From Bacteroidota bacterium (GTDB lineage: Bacteria > Bacteroidota > Bacteroidia > Cytophagales > Cyclobacteriaceae): a stretch of 12,592 nt of DNA. Positions within the stretch are counted from its first letter, which is position 1. Each line of letters begins with the position of its first letter. Where the stretch lies: NCBI GenBank assembly GCA_023417955.1, contig JAEZDW010000051.1:1-12592 (forward strand), written 5' to 3'. The translations under genes were made by a program, and so were the position numbers. Of this stretch, positions 5,284 through 12,592 are shown in pieces. The notes under the pieces were generated by a model. That model was not told the origin of the DNA. It did no database searches and saw only the letters and a program-made list of their open reading frames with translations.

Positions 5284-7404
5284 ATGAATTCAACTATCCT
5301 CCGCCTTTACCAGCTGGCGTTACTGATATGCGCTCTGCTTTTTCAGCAATGCAATTCGAACGACACTACTTTCGAAAACCGTGAATGGCGCGACTACCTC
5401 GGCGGTCCCGGCCGCAATCACTATTCGACGCTTACGCAGATTACTCCTGACAACGTAGGTCAACTAAAGCTAGCGTGGGAATATCACACCGGCGACAGTG
5501 GGCAGATCCAATGCAATCCTCTCGTGATTGACGGCGTTCTTTACGGAATGACAGCCACGGTTCAGCCTTTTGCCGTCGATGCTGCCACGGGAAGGGAACT
5601 TTGGCGCGTTCGCGATTCAGCAGGTACAACGTGGTATGGTACAGCCCGCGGGGTTTCTTATTGGGAGCACGGTGACGACAAACGCATCCTCTATACGAGA
5701 GAAGAATGGTTATATGCGTTAGATGCAACCACGGGTGAAACAATCCCTTCATTCGGTGAAAATGGAAGGGTAAGTTTAAGAACCGGGCTTGGTCCAACCG
5801 CAAAAGGCAAGTTTGTGATTTCAAATACACCGGGAACTGTATTTGAGGATCTCATCATCATGCCATTGCGCGTCGCCGAAGAATACGACGCCGCCTTGGG
5901 CCACATTCAGGCTTTCAACATCAGAACGGGAGAACTGGCGTGGGTTTTTAAAACGATACCAGGTCCCGGTGAAGAAGGTTACGAAACGTGGCCGCCGGAT
6001 GCATACAAGAACCTGGACGTCGGAGCGGCAAACAACTGGGCAGGAATGGCGGTCGATCATAAACGCGGCATCGTTTACGTTCCCACGGGTTCTGCTGCTT
6101 TTGATTATTGGGGCGGTAAACGTCATGGCGACAACCTCTTTTCAAACTGCATGCTCGCCCTCGACGCGCGAACAGGAAAAAAGAAGTGGCATTTTCAATT
6201 CGTCCATCATGATATACTCGATCGCGATCCGCCGGCGCCTCCAAACCTTGTCACCGTCAAACGTGAAGGTAAACGAATTGACGCGGTTGCCCAGGTCACG
6301 AAGCACGGCTACGTCTTTTTGTTTGATCGTGAAACTGGTGAACCACTTTTTCCCATAGAGGAAGAACCGGTTCCTCAGTCAGACGTTCCAGGTGAAAAAA
6401 CATCACCAACGCAACCACTTCCGGTGAAGCCATTGCCATATGCCAGACAAACGTTGACCGAAGATGACATCAATCCGTATTCAACCAACAGAGATGAGCT
6501 ACTTGAAAAATTCCGCCAGAGTCGTTTCGAAGGCCCTTTTACTCCGCTGACTTCGGGCGGCTCAATCATTTTCCCCGGACTTGACGGTGGCGCCGAATGG
6601 GGTGGTGCCGCGGTTGACCCTGATGGCATCATGTACATTAACAGCTCCGAAATGGCGTGGCTGATTTCACTAAACAAAAAGCGGTCTCCAAAACAGCAAC
6701 TTACGCACCCCGGGGAAAGGGTATACATCTCACTTTGTTCGGCTTGTCACGGCACGGATCGTAAAGGCAATGCAGCGAGCGGATTTCCTCCCCTGGTGGA
6801 TCTCGACAAGAAATTCGAACGCGACCACGTACTTGGTATCATAACGAAAGGTCAGGGTATGATGCCCGCCTTCAGTCAGCTTTCTGAGGCAGAAAAACAA
6901 TCTGTCGTTGTCTTTCTCTACGGTGACAAGGTTACTCAGGGCAAGTCGGAAGTAATCGCGGAGTCATCACCAACGGATGACCTGTACGCCACTTCCGGCT
7001 TCACGAAGTTTTTGGATAAAGACGGTTATCCTGCGATTTCTCCACCATGGGGAACACTGAATGCCATCGATCTGAATACCGGGGAATACGTTTGGAAGGT
7101 GGTTTACGGGAATACGCCTGAGCTGGAAGAAAAAGGAATTCCTCAAACAGGGTCTGAGAGTTATGGTGGCCCTGCCATTACAAAAAGCGGCGTTCTTTTC
7201 ATTGCCGGTACAAAGGATGGTTTGTTCCGCGCGTATGATATGAAAACCGGAGCATTGCTTTGGAAGACCACTCTTCCTGCCGCAGCATTTGCCACACCCA
7301 GCGTCTATGAGGTGAATGGCAAACAGTATGTCGCTATAGCATGTGGCGGTACAAAACTCGGGGCACGAAAAGGTGAAAGTTATGTAGCGTTTGCGTTGCC
7401 GTAG
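5284..7404 (+). CDS. Exported PQQ-dependent dehydrogenase with cytochrome c domain
   Basis: A 706-residue quinohaemoprotein, probably a sugar or polyol dehydrogenase passing electrons from PQQ to haem c in the periplasm. The N-terminus is a hydrophobic export signal with a cysteine at C23 (LFQQC), a weak lipobox, so lipidation is plausible but uncertain. The eight-bladed quinoprotein propeller starts at W35 (ITPDNVGQLKLAWEYHTGD). FVHHDILDRDPPAPPNLV (306-323) and PVPQSDVPGEKTSPTQP are characteristic of the membrane glucose/quinate dehydrogenase branch. A cytochrome c domain (about 470-555) is inserted between blades: CSACH (C485, C488, H489) binds haem and the Met of GQGMMP (M527, or M526) is the likely sixth ligand. 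The propeller then resumes to the C-terminus (GLFRAYDMKTG). No PQQ biosynthesis genes are in the window, so the cofactor may be made elsewhere or imported. The substrate cannot be read from sequence. Confidence 0.92.
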   Translation: MNSTILRLYQLALLICALLFQQCNSNDTTFENREWRDYLGGPGRNHYSTLTQITPDNVGQLKLAWEYHTGDSGQIQCNPLVIDGVLYGMTATVQPFAVDAATGRELWRVRDSAGTTWYGTARGVSYWEHGDDKRILYTREEWLYALDATTGETIPSFGENGRVSLRTGLGPTAKGKFVISNTPGTVFEDLIIMPLRVAEEYDAALGHIQAFNIRTGELAWVFKTIPGPGEEGYETWPPDAYKNLDVGAANNWAGMAVDHKRGIVYVPTGSAAFDYWGGKRHGDNLFSNCMLALDARTGKKKWHFQFVHHDILDRDPPAPPNLVTVKREGKRIDAVAQVTKHGYVFLFDRETGEPLFPIEEEPVPQSDVPGEKTSPTQPLPVKPLPYARQTLTEDDINPYSTNRDELLEKFRQSRFEGPFTPLTSGGSIIFPGLDGGAEWGGAAVDPDGIMYINSSEMAWLISLNKKRSPKQQLTHPGERVYISLCSACHGTDRKGNAASGFPPLVDLDKKFERDHVLGIITKGQGMMPAFSQLSEAEKQSVVVFLYGDKVTQGKSEVIAESSPTDDLYATSGFTKFLDKDGYPAISPPWGTLNAIDLNTGEYVWKVVYGNTPELEEKGIPQTGSESYGGPAITKSGVLFIAGTKDGLFRAYDMKTGALLWKTTLPAAAFATPSVYEVNGKQYVAIACGGTKLGARKGESYVAFALP

Positions 7405-7409
7405 TGTGC

Positions 7410-7450
7410 GAGCTGCGCTATGTTTTTGGAGCCGGCTCGACGCAGCTTTC
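7410..7450 (+). terminator. Possible terminator after the dehydrogenase gene
   Basis: AGCTGCG (7411-7417) pairs with CGCAGCT (7441-7447), enclosing a second self-complementary stretch GAGCCGGCTC (7429-7438). It begins six bases after the stop codon. Only a short TTTC follows, so termination would be weak; it might instead serve as a 3'-stabilising structure. Confidence 0.3.
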
Positions 7451-7533
7451 ATTAAAAACTTGCCTCCTCATCTCGAAGTGGATTTCTGACCGTATTTCGG
7501 TAAATTGTCATTTGTTAACCTAACCTGACGAAC

Positions 7534-7983
7534 ATGAAAAACTTCTGCGTTTCATCGATGTTTGTTTTCTGCTTCGCGTCAATTTCGCTTGCACAATCAG
7601 GCTCTGACGGCCAGCAGATTATCAACCGTTTTTTTGAACTATACAAGTCCAAAGGGCACGATGTCGGGCTGGACTACATTTTCTTAACCAATAAATGGAT
7701 GGACCTCGAAGGAGAAGGAGTCCGCCACGTTCACAGCGAGCTGTCAAACATTATTGGCCTAATTGGAAATTACCTCGATCACGAAGAGGTAAAGTCGGTC
7801 TCATTGGGAGAGCGTTACCGCATTGTAAGCTATCTTGTTTATTATGAACGTCAGCCGTTGCGGTTCACGTTCCAGCTTTATCGCGGTTCGGGCGACTGGA
7901 TGTTATACAACTTCAAATTCGACTCAAGTTTTGAAGAGGACATGGAGGAGGCAATTCGTCTTTCATCGCCGTCCAAGCTTTGA
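7534..7983 (+). CDS. Exported small protein of unknown function
   Basis: A 149-residue protein with a clear signal peptide: basic start MKN, hydrophobic core (about 5-18) and a signal peptidase I site after SLA, near residue 20. No cysteine follows the site, so a soluble periplasmic protein is expected. The mature part (about 130 residues) mixes helix and strand: a helix at about 25-41 (QQIINRFFELYKSKG), then alternating strands such as YRIVSYLVYYERQPLRFTFQ and WMLYNFKFD. This order, one or two helices followed by a curved sheet, resembles NTF2-like/SnoaL-like folds, but no family motif is certain. Its stop codon overlaps the TTG start of the next gene by four bases, so the two are translationally linked. 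The function is unknown. Confidence 0.7.
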   Translation: MKNFCVSSMFVFCFASISLAQSGSDGQQIINRFFELYKSKGHDVGLDYIFLTNKWMDLEGEGVRHVHSELSNIIGLIGNYLDHEEVKSVSLGERYRIVSYLVYYERQPLRFTFQLYRGSGDWMLYNFKFDSSFEEDMEEAIRLSSPSKL

Positions 7984-8600
7984 AAACTTTTAGGCATACA
8001 TTCTTCGAAACATCAGCTGCACGCGGAATTCCCAGCGAGTCTCTGTCAGGTGCGTGGTCGACAATCGAAAAATACTACAATGAACGTGGGCGTTATTATC
8101 ATACCCTTTCACACCTTGACCACATCATAAATGAACTTTATCCTTGCCGGAACAACATTGTTCAGTGGGAAGCTGTCGTAATGGCAACCGCATATCATGA
8201 CGTTATCTACAACGTACTTAAGCAGGACAACGAAAAAAGAAGTGCAGACTTCGCTGCGGAAGAACTTTCACGAATGGGTTGGGATGAGTCTACGCGTGAA
8301 GCTTGCCGTACATTGATTCTGGCGACGCACAAACATGAGTCCGGCGACGAAGACACAAACCTGTTCATCGATGCAGACCTTTCGATTCTTGGGTCCGATT
8401 CCACCCGCTATCAAAAGTACGTGGAGCAAATCAGAAAAGAGTATGCAATTTTCCCAGACCTCATCTACAAACCCGGGCGAAAAAAAGTGTTGACACATTT
8501 TCTGAATATGTCACACATCTATAAAACTTCATTTTTTGCAGACAAATATGAGAAAACAGCACGGATCAACATTGAAAAAGAACTTGCTTCATTGCGATGA
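7980..8600 (+). CDS. Predicted metal-dependent HD-superfamily hydrolase (COG4339-like)
   Basis: A 206-residue cytosolic protein matching the predicted metal-dependent HD phosphohydrolases of COG4339. Visible motifs are YYHTLSHLDHI (H41, H45, H48), AYHDVIYN with the H73-D74 doublet, ILATHKHE (H117, H119) and FIDADLSILG (D131, D133). These supply the histidines and aspartates expected for a metal centre. Family members are usually annotated without a known substrate. The start codon is TTG at 7980: the stop of the upstream gene overlaps it as TTGA, and the N-terminal residues are needed for the family's normal start before the YHTLSH motif. There is no clear Shine-Dalgarno, so translation may depend on ribosomes terminating on the upstream gene. 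The length is normal for the family. Confidence 0.85.
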   Translation: MKTFRHTFFETSAARGIPSESLSGAWSTIEKYYNERGRYYHTLSHLDHIINELYPCRNNIVQWEAVVMATAYHDVIYNVLKQDNEKRSADFAAEELSRMGWDESTREACRTLILATHKHESGDEDTNLFIDADLSILGSDSTRYQKYVEQIRKEYAIFPDLIYKPGRKKVLTHFLNMSHIYKTSFFADKYEKTARINIEKELASLR

Positions 8601-8613
8601 GTGTCTTTTTTCA

Positions 8614-8632
8614 GCATTCTGCATTAGAATGC
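8614..8632. repeat. Inverted repeat after the HD hydrolase gene
   Basis: GCATTCT (8614-8620) and AGAATGC (8626-8632) form a perfect 7-bp stem with a 5-base loop, 13 bases past the hydrolase stop codon. On the plus strand a run of six T precedes rather than follows it, so it is not a standard rho-independent terminator. It may be a weak terminator or an operator for the lipoprotein gene at 8677. Confidence 0.4.
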
Positions 8633-8676
8633 AACCGTTTAAACAGAATAAATTCGTTAACTAAAATCATGAACCC

Positions 8677-9123
8677 ATGAGACATACCTCCGTTATTACT
8701 GCACTACTTTTTGCTGCGGCATGCGCATCAACGAAAAGTAATTCATCCATTGGTCACACACGTACTCGTCCCATTACCATGCTTAATGACAATACTTATC
8801 TACTTACGGAACCTGCCCAGGATGCTACTTACGGATACGATAAGAAAAACCCCGTGAAGGTTGGTTCGGAGGGAGGAAGTGGCCCCGTAAATGAACGTCG
8901 GTTTCTCAACGCATTGCTTGGTCCGAATGGTGAGAGCATCTGGTACGCACGCGCTGGTAGCTGCTGTGAATTTAAGACACCAAATGGTTTATTTGGCAAT
9001 GCCGGCCTCCTCGACATTTACCGCGTGACGTGGCAGGGAAGTAAGGATACCGTTAACATTTACATCAACATGTACGACAAAGGTGATCTGTATATTCCGG
9101 CAGGATTTACGGCGCGTCGTTAA
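8677..9123 (+). CDS. Small conserved lipoprotein, GSCCEFKTPNG family
   Basis: A 148-residue probable lipoprotein. A short signal (residues 1-15) ends in FAAAC, giving lipidation at C16. The mature part contains TYLLTEPAQDATYGY, KNPVKVG, GPVNERRFLNALLGPNGE, the double cysteine in RAGSCCEFKTPNG, LLDIYRVTW and VNIYINMYD. I recall closely similar proteins in Bacteroidota that databases sometimes label 2-dehydro-3-deoxyphosphooctonate aldolase. That label is not credible for a 15-kDa lipoprotein lacking an aldolase barrel. The adjacent cysteines C104-C105 (counted approximately) are the most notable feature and could bind metal or form disulphides. It is convergent with the gene at 9135; the stops are 11 bases apart. 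The function is unknown. The ATG at 8677 directly precedes the signal peptide; an ATG eight bases upstream opens only a three-codon frame. Confidence 0.78.
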   Translation: MRHTSVITALLFAAACASTKSNSSIGHTRTRPITMLNDNTYLLTEPAQDATYGYDKKNPVKVGSEGGSGPVNERRFLNALLGPNGESIWYARAGSCCEFKTPNGLFGNAGLLDIYRVTWQGSKDTVNIYINMYDKGDLYIPAGFTARR

Positions 9124-9134
9124 GAGTGGCGAAT

Positions 9135-9629
9135 TCAATCCTCATCCTCATTATCATTGTCATCATCCTCAACAAAAAGGCCCCAGCCATCACCACGGGC
9201 AGTTGAGTCGTCAAAGGATTTAACCCAGTCCTTGAAGAGCAGGCGAAAGGCCTCGATTTCTTTTCGCAGCAGGAGCAAATATTCTTCGGGAAGGGCACCT
9301 TCGAAAATGAGTGACGCTGACTGAGCCTGCAGACTTCGTGCGTGAAGTTTAATGAGCGTCGCGTTTTCCATTTTTATCATATAGTCATCAACAGCCTCCG
9401 CACCGGCGATCTTGGCTGGTATGACAATCGAGTCCTCGATCATGATGTTGCTGTGAATCATCTTCACCTCTTCATCATCGATCGAGTCAACGATACGTCG
9501 GGTGAGTTCACATATCTCTTCGGCTTTCTGGAAAATGGGAAGTGCCTCAACCCGCCGGCGTTCTTTTTCAGGATCGAAGTCATCGTCATCCTCATAAAAA
9601 TCTTCCGGATCGTCGTCATCGTCCCACAT
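9135..9629 (-). CDS. Acidic four-helix protein with Asp/Glu-rich tails
   Basis: A 164-residue cytosolic protein. Residues 1-20 are almost entirely Asp/Glu (DDDDDPEDFYEDDDDFDPE), and the last dozen are again acidic (EDDDNDNEDED). The core (about 31-140) reads as four amphipathic helices: PIFQKAEEICELTRRIVDSI; an IMIEDSIVIPAKIAGAEA segment; a long helix with ENATLIKLHARSLQAQSASL; and PEEYLLLLRKEIEAFRLLFKDW. The PIFQKA...VIPAKIA pattern recalls the S23/IVP four-helix-bundle family (whose pattern is PxWQKA...SIPANIAEG), but the match is distant and I infer only the fold. The gene lies 30 bases downstream of the YjgR-type ATPase gene in the same direction and is probably cotranscribed. The tails could mimic nucleic acid or contact a basic partner, such as the basic C-terminus of that ATPase. 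The function is not known. Confidence 0.7.
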   Translation of the reverse strand: MWDDDDDPEDFYEDDDDFDPEKERRRVEALPIFQKAEEICELTRRIVDSIDDEEVKMIHSNIMIEDSIVIPAKIAGAEAVDDYMIKMENATLIKLHARSLQAQSASLIFEGALPEEYLLLLRKEIEAFRLLFKDWVKSFDDSTARGDGWGLFVEDDDNDNEDED

Positions 9630-9659
9630 ACGCGGTGCGTTTAAGAGTGTAAATATCAG

Positions 9660-11210
9660 CTATCCAAATATACCGCCTTTCCGACGGGTTGAGCGCCGGG
9701 GAGCCGTGCCAAATAACATTCCGAAGACACCTCGTACCAGCTCGCGTCCTACCTGTTTCGCGACGGTGGATTGCATAACCGTTTCAATAGTTGACTTTTC
9801 AGTGCGTTTCGACCGACCCGGTGTACGGCCGTTTCCAGTGCCGGAACCATCTTGTTGTTCACGTTCCATGCGCGCACTAAGTATTTCGAATGCACTCTCA
9901 GGATCAACTGCTTTGAAATACTTCTTATAGCCATCGCCGCTCTTCAATACCCTGTCGTACTCCTGCTGATCAAGCGGGCCCATAAACGAGGCTGGCGGGG
10001 CAAGGTGCGTTACGACCGTCTCGGTAGGTATCCCCTTCTCATTAAGCACGGTTATGAAAGCCTGCCCTGTGCCGAGTTGCGTAAACTGCTTTTCCATCTC
10101 ATAAAATTCAGAATGCGGAAAAGTCTTTATCGTTTCGCGAAGTGCCTTTACGTCATTGGGCGTGAACGCACGGATAACATGATGAACACGATTACCCAAC
10201 TGCGACAATACATTTGCAGGAACGTCTTGCGTCAACTGGGTGCAGAAAAATACACCGACACCTTTCGAACGGATCAGTCGGATTATTTGATCGACCTGGT
10301 CGAGAAATGCCTTTGGTGCATCTTTAAACAGGAGGTGTGCCTCATCGAGGAAAAAGATCAGCTTAGGGCGGTCGAGATCACCCGCCTCGGGCAGTCGCTG
10401 GTACAATTCGGCAAGCAATGCGAGCATGAATGTCGAGAAGATCGCTGGCTGATGTTGGATGTCGGATACATTGAGCAGACTTATAACGCCTTTGCCATCG
10501 ACTTTTTGCATCAGGTCATCAATATCAAACGACGGCTCACCAAATATGTGATGGACACCTTGTTGTTCCAGCGCTATAATTTTTCGAAGGATCGTACCTG
10601 ATGATGCGGATGATATCTTCCCATAGTCAGCCTTTATTTCGTCGGCGCCTGCACCTTCAGTCAGGTAATTCAAGACCTTTTTCAGGTCACCGAAATCGAC
10701 AATGGGAAGATTCTTATCATCGGCGTATTTAAAGATCAGGTTCAACACACCCGTCTGCGTGTCATTCAGCCCAAGGATCTTGCTGAGTAAAATGGGGCCA
10801 AACTCCGTAACTGTTGCGCGCATTTGCGCACCCAGTTTACCTGAGAGGCTGTACAATTCAACAGGAAACTCAGATGGTGAATATGCATGACCAATTGCTG
10901 CAGCGCGTTCGCTAAGGTTTTCGTTCAGTACCGCAGCCGTTGCCATTCCCGACAAATCACCTTTCATGTCGGGCATAAATACGGGTACGCCCGCATTTGA
11001 TAATTGCTCGGCCATTAACTGAAGCGTTCGCGTTTTTCCTGATCCGGTTGCGCCGGTTACAAGACCGTGGCGATTCATCATACGAAGTGGGAGCTGTACT
11101 CTTGCCTCCGGGATAATTTGTCCTTCGAACACACCCGCGCCCAGAAACATCGCAGGCAACCCGGTTGTGTACGATCGGATAATCGCTTCAGTAAACTTTT
11201 CTTTCGACAT
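9660..11210 (-). CDS. HerA-like ATPase, YjgR/DUF853 family
   Basis: A 516-residue P-loop ATPase of the HerA/FtsK superclass, equivalent to E. coli YjgR (DUF853, PF05872). Visible motifs are the Walker A GATGSGKT (53-60), the family signature FMPDMKGDLSGMA (78-90), the Walker B LIFFLDEAH (284-292) and a downstream FFCTQLTQDVP sensor-like segment (321-331) ending the ATPase core. The region 450-515 is low in complexity and rich in Gly, Arg, Lys and Ser (RRSTRRKGG near the end), so strongly basic. The family is widespread but its role is unproven; a nucleic-acid or protein translocase is usually assumed. The length is typical and all catalytic motifs are present. It lies between the DUF3078 gene (29-base gap) and the acidic protein gene (30-base gap), all reading leftward. 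I left the symbol blank because orthology to yjgR is a family-level statement. Confidence 0.92.
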   Translation of the reverse strand: MSKEKFTEAIIRSYTTGLPAMFLGAGVFEGQIIPEARVQLPLRMMNRHGLVTGATGSGKTRTLQLMAEQLSNAGVPVFMPDMKGDLSGMATAAVLNENLSERAAAIGHAYSPSEFPVELYSLSGKLGAQMRATVTEFGPILLSKILGLNDTQTGVLNLIFKYADDKNLPIVDFGDLKKVLNYLTEGAGADEIKADYGKISSASSGTILRKIIALEQQGVHHIFGEPSFDIDDLMQKVDGKGVISLLNVSDIQHQPAIFSTFMLALLAELYQRLPEAGDLDRPKLIFFLDEAHLLFKDAPKAFLDQVDQIIRLIRSKGVGVFFCTQLTQDVPANVLSQLGNRVHHVIRAFTPNDVKALRETIKTFPHSEFYEMEKQFTQLGTGQAFITVLNEKGIPTETVVTHLAPPASFMGPLDQQEYDRVLKSGDGYKKYFKAVDPESAFEILSARMEREQQDGSGTGNGRTPGRSKRTEKSTIETVMQSTVAKQVGRELVRGVFGMLFGTAPRRSTRRKGGIFG

Positions 11211-11239
11211 GTTTTGTTGAACCTTAACAGCCTCCGTTC

Positions 11240-12151
11240 TTACTGTTCTTCCTTGTAGTTCTGGAAGGTATAGGCAATTCCAAATGAGAATACCTGGCTA
11301 ATCTGGACATCATTGTCCTGGTCGAAGTCATACAACATGATTCCGCCCAAACCGATGTTCACAAACCTTCCCGCTTTCACTGAGAGCATCAGATCCAGAC
11401 GGTGGTCGATGGTTTTCGCCTCGAGCGTTTCATAATTTGCGAACATCATGTAACGCCACTTAAGGTTTACGTTAGTAGCAATGTCCTTATTGAAGTCGGC
11501 CATAAGTTGGAAGGCGAGCCATTCCCAGCGCGTTGTCTCGGGTGGAACTACGCCGTAAGGTTCCGGCCCTACTGTAGTGATAAAGCGCTCGGGATCTTTG
11601 ACAATTGTGAGTCGCGGCGCAAAAGGTGAAACACGGACGGAGAAATACGTGTTTGGTTTGTATTCAAGACCCCAGGCGGAAGTGATGAATGCCGGAGCGA
11701 AGATATCAGAAATCAGGTTGGCCTGTTCAACACCGTTGACATCGTCCTCATAGGTGTACCCTTTGGAAAACTGTGACAGAAAATTAAGCGATGTAAAGAG
11801 GTTCCACTTTTCGTTGAGTTTGTGGCCATACTTTGTGTCGAGATAAATCCTGTCGACGTTTTTCCGGTAACCCTGACCCGAGTTTCGTACAAAGCCATAC
11901 AGGAGATCAATCTGGTTATCCCAGGTACTCTTGCCTTTCGTGTAGTTTGCTTTGTAATTGAGGAGCGCGTTAAGGCCGATCGAATTTATGCCGCCGGCTT
12001 TCCAGTTTGAAGAAAAGGAGGCCTGATTGAAATTGAGGTTGGCAACAAATTTCTTCTTCCAGTTCGAGAGCGAATCAACCCTGACAATTTGTGCCTGTGC
12101 AGTTTGAAGCAGGGACACCAGGGCAACGATAGTTAATAGATGTCTTTTCAC
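11240..12151 (-). CDS. DUF3078 outer-membrane beta-barrel protein
   Basis: A 303-residue exported protein with a signal peptide of about 20 residues (MKRHLLTIVALVSLLQTAQA, cleavage before Q21). The mature protein matches DUF3078 (PF11276), known from Bacteroidota: NWKKKFVANLNFNQASFSSNWKAGG (30-54), NALLNYKANY, WDNQIDLLYG and YRKNVDRIYLDTKYGHKL. Alternating hydrophobic and polar residues and many aromatics throughout fit an outer-membrane beta-barrel. The cargo or role is unknown. The start is GTG at 12151, as no ATG in this frame gives a signal peptide. That codon is the edge of a perfect hairpin (12151-12173). The gene is the second of the leftward set, 52 bases after the response regulator and 29 before the ATPase gene; shared transcription is likely but not shown. 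Confidence 0.9.
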   Translation of the reverse strand: MKRHLLTIVALVSLLQTAQAQIVRVDSLSNWKKKFVANLNFNQASFSSNWKAGGINSIGLNALLNYKANYTKGKSTWDNQIDLLYGFVRNSGQGYRKNVDRIYLDTKYGHKLNEKWNLFTSLNFLSQFSKGYTYEDDVNGVEQANLISDIFAPAFITSAWGLEYKPNTYFSVRVSPFAPRLTIVKDPERFITTVGPEPYGVVPPETTRWEWLAFQLMADFNKDIATNVNLKWRYMMFANYETLEAKTIDHRLDLMLSVKAGRFVNIGLGGIMLYDFDQDNDVQISQVFSFGIAYTFQNYKEEQ

Positions 12152-12173
12152 GTCAAAACCATTTGTTTTGACG
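12151..12173 (-). promoter_or_regulatory. Perfect hairpin abutting the GTG start of the DUF3078 gene
   Basis: CGTCAAAAC and GTTTTGACG form a perfect 9-bp inverted repeat with a 5-base loop. In the DUF3078 mRNA the last G of the stem is the first base of the GTG start codon, and the loop and right arm contain an out-of-frame ATG (12162) whose four-codon frame ends at a TGA overlapping the start. It could control translation initiation or be a DNA operator. Confidence 0.5.
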
Positions 12174-12203
12174 AATATCGAATAAACCCGCGGATGTAAA
12201 AAG

Positions 12204-12592
12204 TCAGAGATTATTTAATTTGATCTCATCCAGGGCCACTTCGGTCAGCGGCTTGGTGATGAACTTGATAACGTGGTAGTTATTCACAATCTTATCGATG
12301 TCACGCTTGTTATCGGAGCTCGAAAGGATGATCACTTTGCACTTGTTCCTGACAAGGTCGTTGAACTTCTCAAATTCATAAAGGAACACGAATCCATCGA
12401 CGATTGGCATATTGATATCCAGAAAAATCAGGCTGGGCAGGTTCTGCTCGTTGTTCTGGTTTTCCCTGAGGTAATCCAAAGCGGCTTTACCCGACCCTTT
12501 AACTTCTACACGCTTCGCAAATTTGGTTATCTCAATGATCCGCTTGCTGATAAAGTTATCAGTGTCGTTATCGTCAACCAGCATGACGAGGT
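12204..12592 (-). CDS. Single-domain response regulator, N-terminus outside the window
   Basis: A receiver-domain protein (PF00072) with 126 residues visible from the first in-frame ATG (12584). The frame stays open to the window edge and reads LVMLVDDN, which fits the first beta strand, so the true start lies beyond 12592 and this entry is partial. Conserved positions (numbered from that ATG) are the acidic pair D4-D5, the phosphoacceptor D56 in LIFLDINMP, the switch serine near S88 (IILSSS) and K111 in TKPL. It ends right after the receiver domain with no output domain, like the CheY-type single-domain regulators common in Bacteroidota, which act by protein contact or in a phosphorelay. No histidine kinase is visible nearby. 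The DUF3078 gene follows 52 bases downstream on the same strand. Confidence 0.9.
   Translation of the reverse strand, partial: LVMLVDDNDTDNFISKRIIEITKFAKRVEVKGSGKAALDYLRENQNNEQNLPSLIFLDINMPIVDGFVFLYEFEKFNDLVRNKCKVIILSSSDNKRDIDKIVNNYHVIKFITKPLTEVALDEIKLNNL

Noticed and set aside
8614..8632. Hairpin considered as a terminator
   Set aside because: The T-run precedes the stem on the plus strand and no T-run follows on either strand, so it is listed only as an inverted repeat.
9852..10601. 249-codon plus-strand frame antisense to the ATPase
   Set aside because: It lies antisense to the Walker B region of a well-supported gene and has no domain signature.
9660..11210. HerA-like ATPase as part of a defence system
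   Set aside because: No nuclease, SIR2 or other effector lies beside it, and the sequence matches the housekeeping-like YjgR/DUF853 branch.

Overview
The window looks like a chromosomal segment of a Bacteroidota bacterium, most plausibly a free-living member of the Cytophagales. The evidence is a DUF3078 outer-membrane protein (a family I know only from this phylum), small Bacteroidota-type lipoproteins, a lipoprotein-like PQQ/cytochrome c dehydrogenase, moderate GC content, and few clear Shine-Dalgarno sites. The genus cannot be fixed from the sequence. I see no phage, insertion sequence, CRISPR array, tRNA or rRNA.

Layout. Bases 1-525 hold no convincing gene. They contain a cluster of tight inverted repeats (1-226) and a probable terminator (450-484) for the operon to the right. 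Bases 526-2996, minus strand, form a three-gene DNA-alkylation repair operon: an Ada-type regulator/O6-alkylguanine transferase, a 2-oxoglutarate/Fe(II) oxygenase fused to an Ada-like metal-binding domain, and an AlkB-type demethylase. Each junction is a 14-bp overlap. Bases 2997-3336 are a divergent regulatory region containing palindromes. Bases 3337-5154, plus strand, hold a small unknown protein, a membrane-anchored J-domain protein and a double-META-domain lipoprotein. Bases 5284-7404 encode a large exported PQQ dehydrogenase with an inserted cytochrome c domain, preceded by a strong hairpin next to its start codon. Bases 7534-8600 hold an exported small protein overlapping an HD-superfamily hydrolase by TTGA. 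Bases 8677-9123 encode a small conserved lipoprotein. Bases 9135-12592, minus strand, hold a partial response regulator, the DUF3078 protein, a HerA-like ATPase of the YjgR/DUF853 family and an acidic four-helix protein.

How the genes work together. The repair operon is the coherent unit. The Ada-like protein should remove O6-alkylguanine and act as the activator, and AlkB should reverse 1-methyladenine and 3-methylcytosine damage. The regulator lacks the N-terminal metal-binding domain of E. coli Ada. A related but divergent Ada-type domain is instead attached to the C-terminus of the neighbouring oxygenase. That rearrangement is the most interesting thing in the window. The other genes look like ordinary envelope and housekeeping functions with no obvious shared pathway.
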